From DASXZH01 sp036502005 (GTDB lineage: Bacteria > Armatimonadota > Fimbriimonadia > Fimbriimonadales > Fimbriimonadaceae), in contig DASXZH010000067.1 of assembly GCA_036502005.1 (NCBI GenBank), positions 1 through 37,868 of the forward strand: DNA of 37,868 bases, read 5' to 3'. Of this stretch, positions 16,295-23,854 are shown piece by piece. The position numbers and the translations under genes were made by a program. The notes under the pieces are model-generated. The model was not told the DNA's origin. It saw only the letters and a program-made list of their open reading frames with translations, and did no database searches. The stretch's first letter is position 1, and each line of letters begins with the position of its first letter.

Positions 16295-16811
16295 CGCTAA
16301 CCTTGCCTTCCGCCACGGGCATTTGAACACGCGCAGGGGAACCTAATGTCTTGCGTAACTGATGCACTGCCGAATGCACCCGAAAATACACCGTACCGAC
16401 CGGCACACGAAGCGTCTTTGCCGCTTCCGCGTGGGTAAATCCTTCCCCCTTAACCAAGAGGAAAGCCTCGCGAAGGCGATCGCTAAGCGCATAAATAGCC
16501 TCAGCCAGTTCGTAATCAACGAACTCAAAAGAGGCTGCCACTTCCTGGATGCTATCTAGACTAACTTCGTGGACCATTCCTCTTCGTTGGCGCATCCGCC
16601 ATTGATTTAGAACGATCGCGCAAAGCCAAGTCCTTGGCGATGCATGGCCCTTGTAGCCGGACCACTTGCGATAGGCCTGGACAAGCGCCTCGGCTGCCAT
16701 GTCTTCGGCGTCCTCCTTGTTTCCACATAGCCGAAGCGCGAACCGGTAAACCGGAGCCGCATTCTCGGCATAGAGGATTTCAAAGGCGATTCGCCGCTGA
16801 CTTTCGTGCAT
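16284..16811 (-). CDS. ECF-type RNA polymerase sigma factor
   Basis: This 175-residue sigma-70 family protein has region 2 at about 15-80 (Y-R-F-A-L-R-L-C-G-N-K-E-D-A-E-D and a W-x-M-R-Q-R-R segment) and region 4 at about 105-155 with L-S-D-R-L-R-E-A-F-L and V-P-V-G-T-V-Y-F-R-V-H-S-A-V, the -35-binding helix-turn-helix. It has the minimal two-domain layout of ECF sigma factors. It is encoded just before and overlapping its anti-sigma factor, which presumably holds it inactive until an envelope signal arrives. Upstream TAGACT ends 10 nt before the ATG. The promoters it recognises are unknown. Confidence 0.93.
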   Translation of the reverse strand: MHESQRRIAFEILYAENAAPVYRFALRLCGNKEDAEDMAAEALVQAYRKWSGYKGHASPRTWLCAIVLNQWRMRQRRGMVHEVSLDSIQEVAASFEFVDYELAEAIYALSDRLREAFLLVKGEGFTHAEAAKTLRVPVGTVYFRVHSAVHQLRKTLGSPARVQMPVAEGKVSDEM

Positions 16812-17040
16812 TTGCTGACTCAGTCTATTGGATGCGTCGGCCAGCTATTTCCTTGGGTTGTGTGATAAAAAGATTGAGCCGAGCGAGACGGCAAAATCGC
16901 TTATGCGGATAACGAGATCGACGGGGCCGGGGACTTGGTTGGAAAGATGATGGCGAAAACCAAGAACTAGCTTCACTTCGCAAAGATTAAGAGTGTCGTA
17001 ACGCAAACAAGTTCTGGTCCAAATCGTCCATACTTCACCA

Positions 17041-17241
17041 GTGAGCGAACGCGATCAAACTTGGCGAGAGTTTGAAGCGATGGCCAAGCGTCCCCTTAGC
17101 CAGCGCATTAAATATGGCTTCGTGAAAACTTACAAGCCGGTTCTGGACGATGCCCCTTATCGTTCTTTTGAAACTATGGAGGAATACCGTCAGTGGTGTC
17201 AGGAAAACCTCCCGGGATGGTTAGGCTTTGCGCGCGTTTGA
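17041..17241 (+). CDS. Small protein overlapping a nucleotidyltransferase gene
   Basis: This 66-residue protein starts with GTG. It is charged and helical (R-D-Q-T-W-R-E-F-E-A-M-A-K-R) and rich in Trp and Tyr. It has no membrane helix or signal. The next gene starts inside its last codons (14-nt overlap), so the two are coupled. Small proteins in this position next to nucleotidyltransferases are often antitoxins or partners, but I recognise no family here. The 229 bp upstream (16812-17040) hold only the divergent promoter regions. Confidence 0.65.
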   Translation: MSERDQTWREFEAMAKRPLSQRIKYGFVKTYKPVLDDAPYRSFETMEEYRQWCQENLPGWLGFARV

Positions 17242-17698
17242 ATATCGACAGGCGGAAGAATTACGTGAGGTGTTCAGTCGTCACAACGTTCGGTATCTAT
17301 TTATTGGCAAGGCTGGAGCAATCATTCAAGGATTCCCTGACACTACCCAAGATGTCGACATTTTTCCCCTGAAAGAGAGTGAAAACGGTCGCCGACTTGT
17401 GGACGCTTTGCGAGAGCTTGGCTTCGACCTGACTCCAGAACGAGAGGCGGAGGTCGTCCGTGGTAAGGACTTCGTCGAGATAAAAGATGGCCCTTTTGAT
17501 ATCGATCTGATCTTCGCTCCGGATGGAATTGAAACGTTTGAAGAAGCTTGGGGCCGTCGAACTGAGATTGAGGGCTTTACCGTTTGCAACATCGAAGACA
17601 TCATCGCTAGTAAGCAAGCTGCGAACCGCCAGAAAGATAAAGAGTCGCTAGAACGACTTCGCCAATTCCGCGACTATTTGCGTTCGCATAAAGATTAG
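17228..17698 (+). CDS. Nucleotidyltransferase-fold protein
   Basis: This 156-residue protein has G27-K-A-G30 followed by T-Q-D42-V-D44 and F-D-I-D93-L-I, the G-x-x-A/G ... D-x-D ... D pattern of Pol-beta-like nucleotidyltransferases. This subgroup resembles the AbiEii/DUF6036-type proteins found in toxin-antitoxin modules, which add nucleotides to tRNA or proteins. The start is a TTG inside the preceding gene. A K-R-rich C-terminal tail (Q-A-A-N-R-Q-K-D-K-E) follows. With the overlapping small gene this looks like a toxin-antitoxin-like pair, but which protein is toxic cannot be told from sequence. Confidence 0.75.
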   Translation: MRAFEYRQAEELREVFSRHNVRYLFIGKAGAIIQGFPDTTQDVDIFPLKESENGRRLVDALRELGFDLTPEREAEVVRGKDFVEIKDGPFDIDLIFAPDGIETFEEAWGRRTEIEGFTVCNIEDIIASKQAANRQKDKESLERLRQFRDYLRSHKD

Positions 17699-17770
17699 GC
17701 CTTCAATCTAGGGTCAAGACCGGAGCGCAGCAGGTAGTGCGCAGGCTTGAACCCGCGAAAGCCGAAGATC

Positions 17771-19873
17771 TTACAGACCCTTCACACGTTTTTGCGCCGT
17801 TTTCAATTCGACCTTAAAAGCTCGTGGCACGGTGCTCAACTTGTAAGTCGTGGTACTCCTAAGCACGGCGTCGAAACAGTCAAGCGCCATCGTCGTTGTC
17901 CCAAGCTTTATAAGAGAGAAGATGGATGTGTTATCTCCGAGCGAAAAGGTGCTAGGCAGAATCTGATCTTTACGTTCTGTGGAGTCTTGAGCATCGAGCG
18001 TATCTGCGTAATACGCTTCACTAAAGCCCGGGTCTGCGCCGATCAATGCGGGCTGGCTAAATATTTGCATTTTCAGGGTTGAGCCCAGCGGAACGCCGTC
18101 CGGGAAAATTTCAGTAGGTTCAGTAAGAGGCCTGTCTGGGCCTGTTTCGAAACGGATGAGGTTTGGAGGAAAGTCAACTTCGGAATCGCGTCCTAAAGCA
18201 TAGGCCGCGCCCGCCTTGAGACTTTCTTTGTACTCCCCGCTGCTCATGTGAAGGAAATTGGCAAGCGCACCAGCAATTTGTGGGCCTAGCTCCGATATCG
18301 GAACTTCTTCGCCCTTCATTATGCGCTTCCGGACGGCATCTCCGACAACTGCATAAAACTCATAGGCAAGCTTTCGTTCTGGGGAATCCATACTGTCAAA
18401 CAAGCTCGGGCCATTCGGGAGGTTTGCGAGGGCCAATTGGTCCATCATCATGAAGTTGTCGTTCCACGGGCTTTGAAGGTAAAACGTGCCAAAGGCCCGC
18501 ACGTTGCTGGCCCTTGGCTCGCTTAACGTGGCTAGCAATCTGGCAAGGCCATTGCGGTCAAGGCGTCGATGAAGATCCTCCGGATCTTTGGGGATCAACT
18601 GTAGCCAGCCAGCGCCTTTTACCACGTGCGCAAAAACATGTTTGCTTAGGGCCTGGTCAACCATGCTCAAGTAGGGCTGCACCAGCGCAAAATCTTCGAC
18701 TTCGCTATCCGGTAGCATGGCCACAAGCGAGAGCTTTTTGGTTTCCGCATATCCATTAAGCAGCTCAGAGATTCGAAAGCTCATTGGATCATATAGATCA
18801 GGACGCATAATCTGAGCATGAAATTGGGCCGTCAGCTTATCGGCAGCCATTTTTGATGCCTTAGGGTCTTCGCCGAACTCTGCCGTAACGGCAGCAAAGT
18901 CTCGGAAACGGTCCGAAACTGGGATCTTATGATTATCGAACCCTTTGTCACCCGGCAGTGAATAAGGCACTTCACCCCACTTCAGCCCTAACGCAACCGT
19001 ATCATCTTCCAGCGACAGATTTCCTTTGTCATCAAAGATGAGAAGATCGGCGTATAGTGCCTCACCTTCGCGCCTGAGTGCAAAATCTATTTTGCCAATA
19101 GTCTCTCCACCTTCTTGGCCTCTGGCAATGTATGAACGAATACGCTCAAAGCTCGGCGGATCACCTTTCCGATGAAGCGCTCCCGCAACCTTTGGGACGG
19201 AGTGCATGTATTGATTCCAAATCTGTTGATCTTTAAGGAACTGCGCAATTACCTCTGACGAAGGTGGTAAAGGTTGCTGGGCTTTGTTGGGCTGAGTCGA
19301 AAAGACCACACGATCCCCGTTAGGAATTGCCTGGATAGCTTCTGGCCCAACAACGCCAAGCAGCTCTATTGCCAATCGGGAGGTTGGTGGCACCACCTTG
19401 TTGTCGGGAGGAAAATGTTCGTTGTCGTTCCTGGGTGCTTCTACCGCATATATCTGGTTAGCAAATGCGTCCACAAACATTTGCGCACTGTCTGCGGAGA
19501 TCGGGTCTTGACTGTCCACTGACGCTTGCTCTTCGGCTACGGCAAACCGAATCTCTTTGCTTTCAGAGGCTTTTAATAAGGCCCTACCCGACGCAACTGC
19601 GGTTTCATCGACGACAAGTTTCTTGACGTCGTTTGACGTTATCCATTTGCCGTAAGTGCATTGCGCAATCCGTTTGAGTAGTTCGGCAGCGCCGACATCG
19701 TGTACGTCAACCATGATTGGCTGTCGACTTAGAAAATCGACTGCCTCCAGCTTCTGGTGGGTTTTAATGGAAAGATCGGCGAGAACCGCACCGATCGATT
19801 TCGCAGGTGTCTTGTAAGTAATCGTTTGAACCTGGAAAGCTAACGCCAGAGTGGCAATGAAGGTAGTCAGCAC
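17771..19873 (-). CDS. Large exported protein with STN-like N-terminus
   Basis: This 700-residue protein starts with GTG and a short hydrophobic signal (M-L-T-T-F-I-A-T-L-A-L-A-F). Residues about 15-75 (K-T-P-A-K-S-I-G-A-V-L-A-D-L and Q-P-I-M-V-D-V) resemble the secretin/TonB short N-terminal (STN) domain. The remaining 600 residues are a mix of helices and strands with no motif I know; several stretches concern repeated E-D-P-x-A-S-K-M-A-A-D-K-like segments. STN domains occur on TonB receptors, FecR-linked systems and on stand-alone proteins in Planctomycetota and Armatimonadota. There is no C-terminal barrel signature. Its own TAAACT box lies 5 nt before the start. Confidence 0.6.
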   Translation of the reverse strand: MLTTFIATLALAFQVQTITYKTPAKSIGAVLADLSIKTHQKLEAVDFLSRQPIMVDVHDVGAAELLKRIAQCTYGKWITSNDVKKLVVDETAVASGRALLKASESKEIRFAVAEEQASVDSQDPISADSAQMFVDAFANQIYAVEAPRNDNEHFPPDNKVVPPTSRLAIELLGVVGPEAIQAIPNGDRVVFSTQPNKAQQPLPPSSEVIAQFLKDQQIWNQYMHSVPKVAGALHRKGDPPSFERIRSYIARGQEGGETIGKIDFALRREGEALYADLLIFDDKGNLSLEDDTVALGLKWGEVPYSLPGDKGFDNHKIPVSDRFRDFAAVTAEFGEDPKASKMAADKLTAQFHAQIMRPDLYDPMSFRISELLNGYAETKKLSLVAMLPDSEVEDFALVQPYLSMVDQALSKHVFAHVVKGAGWLQLIPKDPEDLHRRLDRNGLARLLATLSEPRASNVRAFGTFYLQSPWNDNFMMMDQLALANLPNGPSLFDSMDSPERKLAYEFYAVVGDAVRKRIMKGEEVPISELGPQIAGALANFLHMSSGEYKESLKAGAAYALGRDSEVDFPPNLIRFETGPDRPLTEPTEIFPDGVPLGSTLKMQIFSQPALIGADPGFSEAYYADTLDAQDSTERKDQILPSTFSLGDNTSIFSLIKLGTTTMALDCFDAVLRSTTTYKLSTVPRAFKVELKTAQKRVKGL

Positions 19874-19878
19874 ATCTT

Positions 19879-19884
19879 AGTTTA
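19879..19884 (-). promoter_or_regulatory. Putative -10 box (TAAACT) of the large exported protein
   Basis: TAAACT on the minus strand ends 5 nt before the GTG at 19873. Confidence 0.35.
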
Positions 19885-19905
19885 GTGTTTTTATTTGGCT
19901 AACCA

Positions 19906-20667
19906 CTAAACCCGAATCATTTCAACAGATTCCTTCTCGAATCCAATTCGCTCGTAGAACTCGTGCTTAGTTGTAAACAGATACACAAACGCGCCGGGAG
20001 ATTCCTCTCGCACGATTTTAAAAGCCTCTTCCATCATCGCGGTGCCAATCCGCTGACCCTGCCAAGCAGGCAAAACAGCTACATCCCAAATACTGAACCA
20101 ACCAGGTGAGTCATACATGATCCGGACCGTGCCGATCACTTTGCCATTTGGATTTAGAGCGACAACTCCAGCCCAGGCGCGCTCAAGAACCTGGGCCAAG
20201 ATCCCTTCTTTGAAAAATCCGCTTCCAACCACATCTGTGTACTCTTCGGCAGTCGGCAGTCGCCGAACAAGTTCAACACCCGGCGGAAACTCGCCAGACC
20301 CCTGCGATACATGAGTAGGGCTGCCAGCAAACCGAAGGTGGTATCCGTTCGGATCCCGAACGGTGTATTCGCGGAATCCCCATGGCTTGTCTTCAATGGG
20401 AGAAAGGATCATCGCGCCCCGTTCTAGATGTTGAGCGTAAAGCGCATTCACATCATCCACATCGATCCAGATTTCCTGGCCCTCGGTCCGGCCGGCACGT
20501 TCCGGATCCTGGCTAAACATGATTCGGACCTTGCCCCAGGATGCAGCCCCAAATGTCGCGGGATCACTATCAGCCCAGCTAGAAGTAAAGCCAAGAACTT
20601 CGGTATAGAACTGGATCGTGCGCGCAACATCAAGCGTCGTCAAGATAGGAGAGGCGCCGGTCAACAT
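19906..20667 (-). CDS. VOC-GNAT fusion protein
   Basis: This 253-residue protein joins two enzyme folds. Residues 1-115 are a glyoxalase/VOC module (T-L-D-V-A-R-T-I-Q-F-Y-T-E-V-L-G-F and D-P-N-G-Y-H-L-R-F), which normally binds a metal. Residues about 130-253 are a GNAT acetyltransferase with V-A-V-L-P-A-W-Q-G-Q-R-I-G-T-A, the acetyl-CoA P-loop. The fusion suggests that binding or modifying one substrate is coupled to its acetylation; VOC-only proteins of this type include antibiotic-resistance proteins (bleomycin, fosfomycin families), but no resistance signature is present. The substrate is unknown. TAAGAT ends 6 nt before the ATG. Confidence 0.85.
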   Translation of the reverse strand: MLTGASPILTTLDVARTIQFYTEVLGFTSSWADSDPATFGAASWGKVRIMFSQDPERAGRTEGQEIWIDVDDVNALYAQHLERGAMILSPIEDKPWGFREYTVRDPNGYHLRFAGSPTHVSQGSGEFPPGVELVRRLPTAEEYTDVVGSGFFKEGILAQVLERAWAGVVALNPNGKVIGTVRIMYDSPGWFSIWDVAVLPAWQGQRIGTAMMEEAFKIVREESPGAFVYLFTTKHEFYERIGFEKESVEMIRV

Positions 20668-20673
20668 GCAAAA

Positions 20674-20679
20674 ATCTTA
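20674..20679 (-). promoter_or_regulatory. Putative -10 box of the VOC-GNAT gene (TAAGAT)
   Basis: TAAGAT on the minus strand ends 6 nt before the ATG at 20667. It points away from the exb promoter on the other strand. Confidence 0.35.
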
Positions 20680-20777
20680 CCGCTTGTATTAGCAAAACTA
20701 AAGCCGGTGAATAGTCACTCTCCGAGCACGCGCATAAGGTGATGCCAATTGACCTATGGCCTTTCTCGCTGCGGTTG

Positions 20778-20783
20778 TATAAT
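20778..20783 (+). promoter_or_regulatory. Putative -10 box of the exb operon (TATAAT)
   Basis: A consensus TATAAT lies 26 nt before the exbB ATG at 20810, giving a leader of about 20 nt, unlike the near-leaderless pattern elsewhere in the window. A TTGACC at 20749-20754 is 23 bp away, too far for a normal -35 box. Confidence 0.45.
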
Positions 20784-20809
20784 CGGTTCAGCAAGGCACG
20801 ATCAGCACG

Positions 20810-21475
20810 ATGTTTAGTGACGGATTAAATCTCCTAATGAAAGGTGGCCCTATGATGTGGCCGCTGCTTCTGTGCGCGATTATTTCGGTTGCGGTGATGA
20901 TCGAGCGGACCATGGCTTTGCGCGCCATGACAAAAGGTGGCTCGGGTCTCGCTGAGCGTGCAATCGCCCTTCTAAAGCAGGGCAAAAACGAAGAAGCTTC
21001 AAGATTGATTGAGGGCACTCAAGATCCGGCAGGCAAGCTTTTGGCAACCGCCATGCTAAATCGGCATCTTGAACCAAAAGAGTTGGAGGGAATGTTGGAA
21101 CTCCAAGCTCTTGAGGACATTCCGAAGCTCTCGCACAGGCTGAATTTCCTAGATACAATCATAACTATTGCCCCCCTACTTGGACTACTTGGCACCGTAA
21201 CCGGAATGATTGGGGCATTTCACGTAGTTGGCGACCCCAATAATCTGAACTCTCCGGCAGCGATAACTGGCGGCGTGGCTGAAGCTCTCATCGCGACGGC
21301 AACCGGCCTTGTGATCGCGATCGTCACTCTTGTGGGATACAACTCCTTGGTTGAGAGAGTAAAGCAAATCGTGTCTTCAATGGAGATCGCAGGCACCCAA
21401 GCCGTCCTCTTTTTCCAGCCTTCTGAGCAAGCAAAGGAAACCGAAAGCTATGAAGCTCGCACAACCCGAGTTTAA
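20810..21475 (+). CDS. exbB: ExbB/TolQ/MotA-family proton-channel subunit
   Basis: This 221-residue protein has three membrane segments at about 16-38, 113-138 and 157-178, with the cytoplasmic loop between the first and second. The conserved L-L-G-L-L-G-T-V-T-G-M-I-G-A-F lies in the second helix and G-G-V-A-E-A-L-I-A-T-A-T-G-L in the third. ExbB pentamers with ExbD form a proton channel that powers TonB- or TolA-like proteins. The exbD frame starts inside its end (26-nt overlap). First gene of a four-gene operon; the driven protein is probably the PA14 protein two genes downstream, not a standard TonB. Confidence 0.92.
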   Translation: MFSDGLNLLMKGGPMMWPLLLCAIISVAVMIERTMALRAMTKGGSGLAERAIALLKQGKNEEASRLIEGTQDPAGKLLATAMLNRHLEPKELEGMLELQALEDIPKLSHRLNFLDTIITIAPLLGLLGTVTGMIGAFHVVGDPNNLNSPAAITGGVAEALIATATGLVIAIVTLVGYNSLVERVKQIVSSMEIAGTQAVLFFQPSEQAKETESYEARTTRV

Positions 21476-21872
21476 GCGAGCGCGCATCGAGATCGTTCCG
21501 ATGATCGACACGATCTTCTTTCTGCTCGTATTCTTCATGATTGCCAGCCTCTCCATGGTCAAGCTCAACTCCAAAAAAGTGAGCTTGCCTCAAAGTGAAA
21601 CGGCCAATATTTCTCCGACGAATTCTATTGCGCTTACGGTCGACAAGGCCGGAAACTTCTTGGTTAACAAAGAAGTGCTGCCCGAAGCCCAAGTCCTTCC
21701 GACACTTCAGAATCTGCTCCGTGCCAACCCCCAAAAGCAGGTGGTTTTGAACTGCGACCGTGAGCTACCGGTGAAATATTTTGTGCATGCTTATGATTAT
21801 GCAAAGCAGGCAAATGCAACCCACGTTATGTTAGCGACTTCGCCTAGGTCGCAAACAAAGGGGGCTCCATAA
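21450..21872 (+). CDS. exbD: ExbD/TolR-family protein, first copy
   Basis: This 140-residue protein has a short cytoplasmic N-terminus, one membrane helix (about 17-38, V-P-M-I-D20-T-I-F-F-L-L-V-F-F) and a periplasmic domain of about 100 residues. D20 is the conserved Asp in the helix that carries protons in ExbD. It overlaps exbB by 26 nt and its stop TAA is shared with the likely start of the second exbD, so all are translated from one message. The periplasmic part differs from the second copy, suggesting different contacts. Confidence 0.9.
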   Translation: MKLAQPEFKRARIEIVPMIDTIFFLLVFFMIASLSMVKLNSKKVSLPQSETANISPTNSIALTVDKAGNFLVNKEVLPEAQVLPTLQNLLRANPQKQVVLNCDRELPVKYFVHAYDYAKQANATHVMLATSPRSQTKGAP

Positions 21873-22288
21873 AGTTTAAAGCCCCACCCTTGCGCAGAGC
21901 CAGAATCGAGATCGTGCCGATGATCGATACCATTTTCTTTCTGCTCGTATTTTTTATGATGACCACGCTTTCCATGGTCAAGCTAAAGGGGCTGAACTTG
22001 AATCTACCGCGACCGGCCTTCCACGGCGATAAGCGTCCCGCCGGGAATGTTGTTATCTCGATAAACGACGAAGGCGTTGTGAATCTTAATAAAGCGGATG
22101 TCGAGGTTAAGGATCTGCCGGAGAAATTCACCGAAGCGATCACAGCGAGTCCTCACGCTGCCGTCGTCCTAAACGTGAGCGAGGCCCAAAAAACCCAGGC
22201 GCTTGTTTCAACGTTAGACCTTTTAAACGAACTCATCGCGGAGACAGGAAGTTCGAATCCGATCATTGTTGCGACGAAAAAGCATTAG
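21869..22288 (+). CDS. exbD: ExbD/TolR-family protein, second copy
   Basis: This copy has the same N-terminal pattern as the first: (M)-K-F-K-A-P-P-L-R-R-A-R-I-E-I-V-P-M-I-D20, and the membrane helix after it. The matching codon for residue 1 is ATA at 21869, which overlaps the previous stop as ATAA; GGGGG lies 3-8 nt upstream. Under usual rules the start would be TTG at 21890, seven codons later. The alignment to the first copy, with the proton Asp at residue 20 in both, favours 21869, so this gene either uses ATA as a start or has a substituted ATG. Two exbD genes beside one exbB suggest a heteromeric channel. Confidence 0.85.
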   Translation: MKFKAPPLRRARIEIVPMIDTIFFLLVFFMMTTLSMVKLKGLNLNLPRPAFHGDKRPAGNVVISINDEGVVNLNKADVEVKDLPEKFTEAITASPHAAVVLNVSEAQKTQALVSTLDLLNELIAETGSSNPIIVATKKH

Positions 22289-22303
22289 GTTGGCAAGTAT
22301 AAA

Positions 22304-23827
22304 ATGACAAACTTTTGGAGAATAAGCCTGGCCGTTTCCATCGTGGCAAACTGTGCTGCGGTCACCGCCGTGGGTCTGCGTCTTAAGAAATCGGACCTGC
22401 AGAAAAACACCGTCGCCGCCAAACAAGAACCTTCAAGACTTGTAGAAATCCGGATGATGCGAACCGAAGAGGCTCCAAAACCGAAGCTGTTGCGCCAAAA
22501 GAAGAGTGTGAAAGTGGCGGAGAACGAACGACGAGCCCACAGCCTAAAAGGGGAACTTAAAAATGGCGCTAGTGCGGAGGATCCTGCAGAAATCAATAAT
22601 GTTCAAATGCCCAAGAGCCAGCTTAGCGACACTTCGGCAGCACCGGGCTCGGCCAAACCAGTTAAGGTAAATGCCCGCGCGCGGCTCCATGGAAGCGCTA
22701 CAGTAGAGCTGGCGGTCCCCAAACCGGGCGTTTATAGGGCGTATAACGGCGTTCTCGACCTTCGAAACTCGAAAATCAAAATCACGCTTCATGCCGATCC
22801 CAACAAAATCCCCAAGGATCTGCTTAACAAGCCGAACAAGGTTATTGGCACTCCCAAACTTGAGTATATCGGAGGCAAGCCAAAGTCGACGGCCATCTGC
22901 GTTGGTAAAGTCGGCGGAAGCACGGTTTACGCTAGCCATCTGAAGATAATCGGTGCCAAGAACATAGAAATTAGCGGCACCAAGTTTTGTGGTCCCGGTG
23001 GCCTGCCGCTTCCATTAGGCTCAGGCAGTCAAGGAAACGATTCTAAGTCAAAACTCGTGCCCAAAGGCGTTAGCCAAACCTCGGGAGAGGCGTTTGTGAT
23101 CGATCCGCACCAAGCTGCTCTTAACAAAAACTGGGGCGAACTCGCCTCGGGTCCTGCAAATTTTGCGGCGGAAGGAGTGCAGCCATTCCAAGATGGCCCT
23201 GTTCCGGGCATTGCCGGCGAGATTAGGCCTCCCCATCTGCCGGATATTGACGAAGACCTGAACGCTCCTTTGAAAGAGGAGCAGAAACCGAGAGAAGAGC
23301 AAGAAAAGCCTGAAAAACTAGGTCCTCAACCCAACCTCGGTAGCTTAAGCGAAGGCGGCGAGATTCCTTGGGGCCCTATCAAGAGCAAACCCAAACATGG
23401 GTTACTTGCCGATTTTTACGAGGGCAGAAACTTTGAGAAATATCTATTCACGAGAAGAACTCCTCATGTGAACTATCGGTGGACAGGTCAGAAGGTCGAT
23501 CGCCAACTGCCGCTTGGCGTTCCCTATTCTGTGCGCTGGTCCGGATTTATTCGCCCTAGGTATTCCGAAACTTACAAGCTTTATACATGCTCGGATGACG
23601 GCGTCCGGCTTTACGTAAACGGCCAACTCCTTATTGATAACTGGACAAACCACGCGGATAGCGAGGATGTTTGCGCAGTTCAAATGGAAGCCGGCAAGGA
23701 TTACGCTATGCGTCTGGAATATTACGAGGCCAATGGACTCACGGGCCAAGTTATTAAGCTCTACTGGGAGAGCCCCAGCCAGGTTAAGGAATATGTTCCG
23801 GAGCGATGCCTTCTCTATTCTCGGTAA
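22304..23827 (+). CDS. TonB-like protein with C-terminal PA14 domain
   Basis: This 507-residue protein has one N-terminal membrane helix (about 5-25), like TonB or TolA, then a Lys/Pro-rich segment (to about 125), a beta-rich middle part (about 130-230) and a Gly/Pro/Glu-rich linker (about 290-360). It ends not in a TonB C-terminal domain but in a PA14 domain (364-505): G-L-L-A-D-F-Y-E-G, Y-S-V-R-W-S-G-F-I-R-P, C-S-D-D-G-V-R-L-Y-V-N-G and Y-Y-E-A-N-G. PA14 domains bind carbohydrates in glycosidases, toxins and adhesins. It follows exbD by 15 bp and is almost certainly the partner energised by the Exb proteins. The combination of an Exb motor and a PA14 effector is unusual. Confidence 0.8.
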   Translation: MTNFWRISLAVSIVANCAAVTAVGLRLKKSDLQKNTVAAKQEPSRLVEIRMMRTEEAPKPKLLRQKKSVKVAENERRAHSLKGELKNGASAEDPAEINNVQMPKSQLSDTSAAPGSAKPVKVNARARLHGSATVELAVPKPGVYRAYNGVLDLRNSKIKITLHADPNKIPKDLLNKPNKVIGTPKLEYIGGKPKSTAICVGKVGGSTVYASHLKIIGAKNIEISGTKFCGPGGLPLPLGSGSQGNDSKSKLVPKGVSQTSGEAFVIDPHQAALNKNWGELASGPANFAAEGVQPFQDGPVPGIAGEIRPPHLPDIDEDLNAPLKEEQKPREEQEKPEKLGPQPNLGSLSEGGEIPWGPIKSKPKHGLLADFYEGRNFEKYLFTRRTPHVNYRWTGQKVDRQLPLGVPYSVRWSGFIRPRYSETYKLYTCSDDGVRLYVNGQLLIDNWTNHADSEDVCAVQMEAGKDYAMRLEYYEANGLTGQVIKLYWESPSQVKEYVPERCLLYSR

Positions 23828-23842
23828 CCCCCTGCCCGTTGG

Positions 23843-23848
23843 TAGAAT
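23843..23848 (+). promoter_or_regulatory. Putative -10 box of the globin gene (TAGAAT)
   Basis: TAGAAT ends 6 nt before the ATG at 23855. It lies 16 bp after the PA14-protein stop, so the globin may be transcribed both from here and from the exb operon. Confidence 0.35.
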
Positions 23849-23854
23849 GGTTGC

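Noticed and set aside
20749..20783. TTGACC plus TATAAT as a full exb promoter
   Set aside because: The spacer is 23 bp, well above the normal 16-19.
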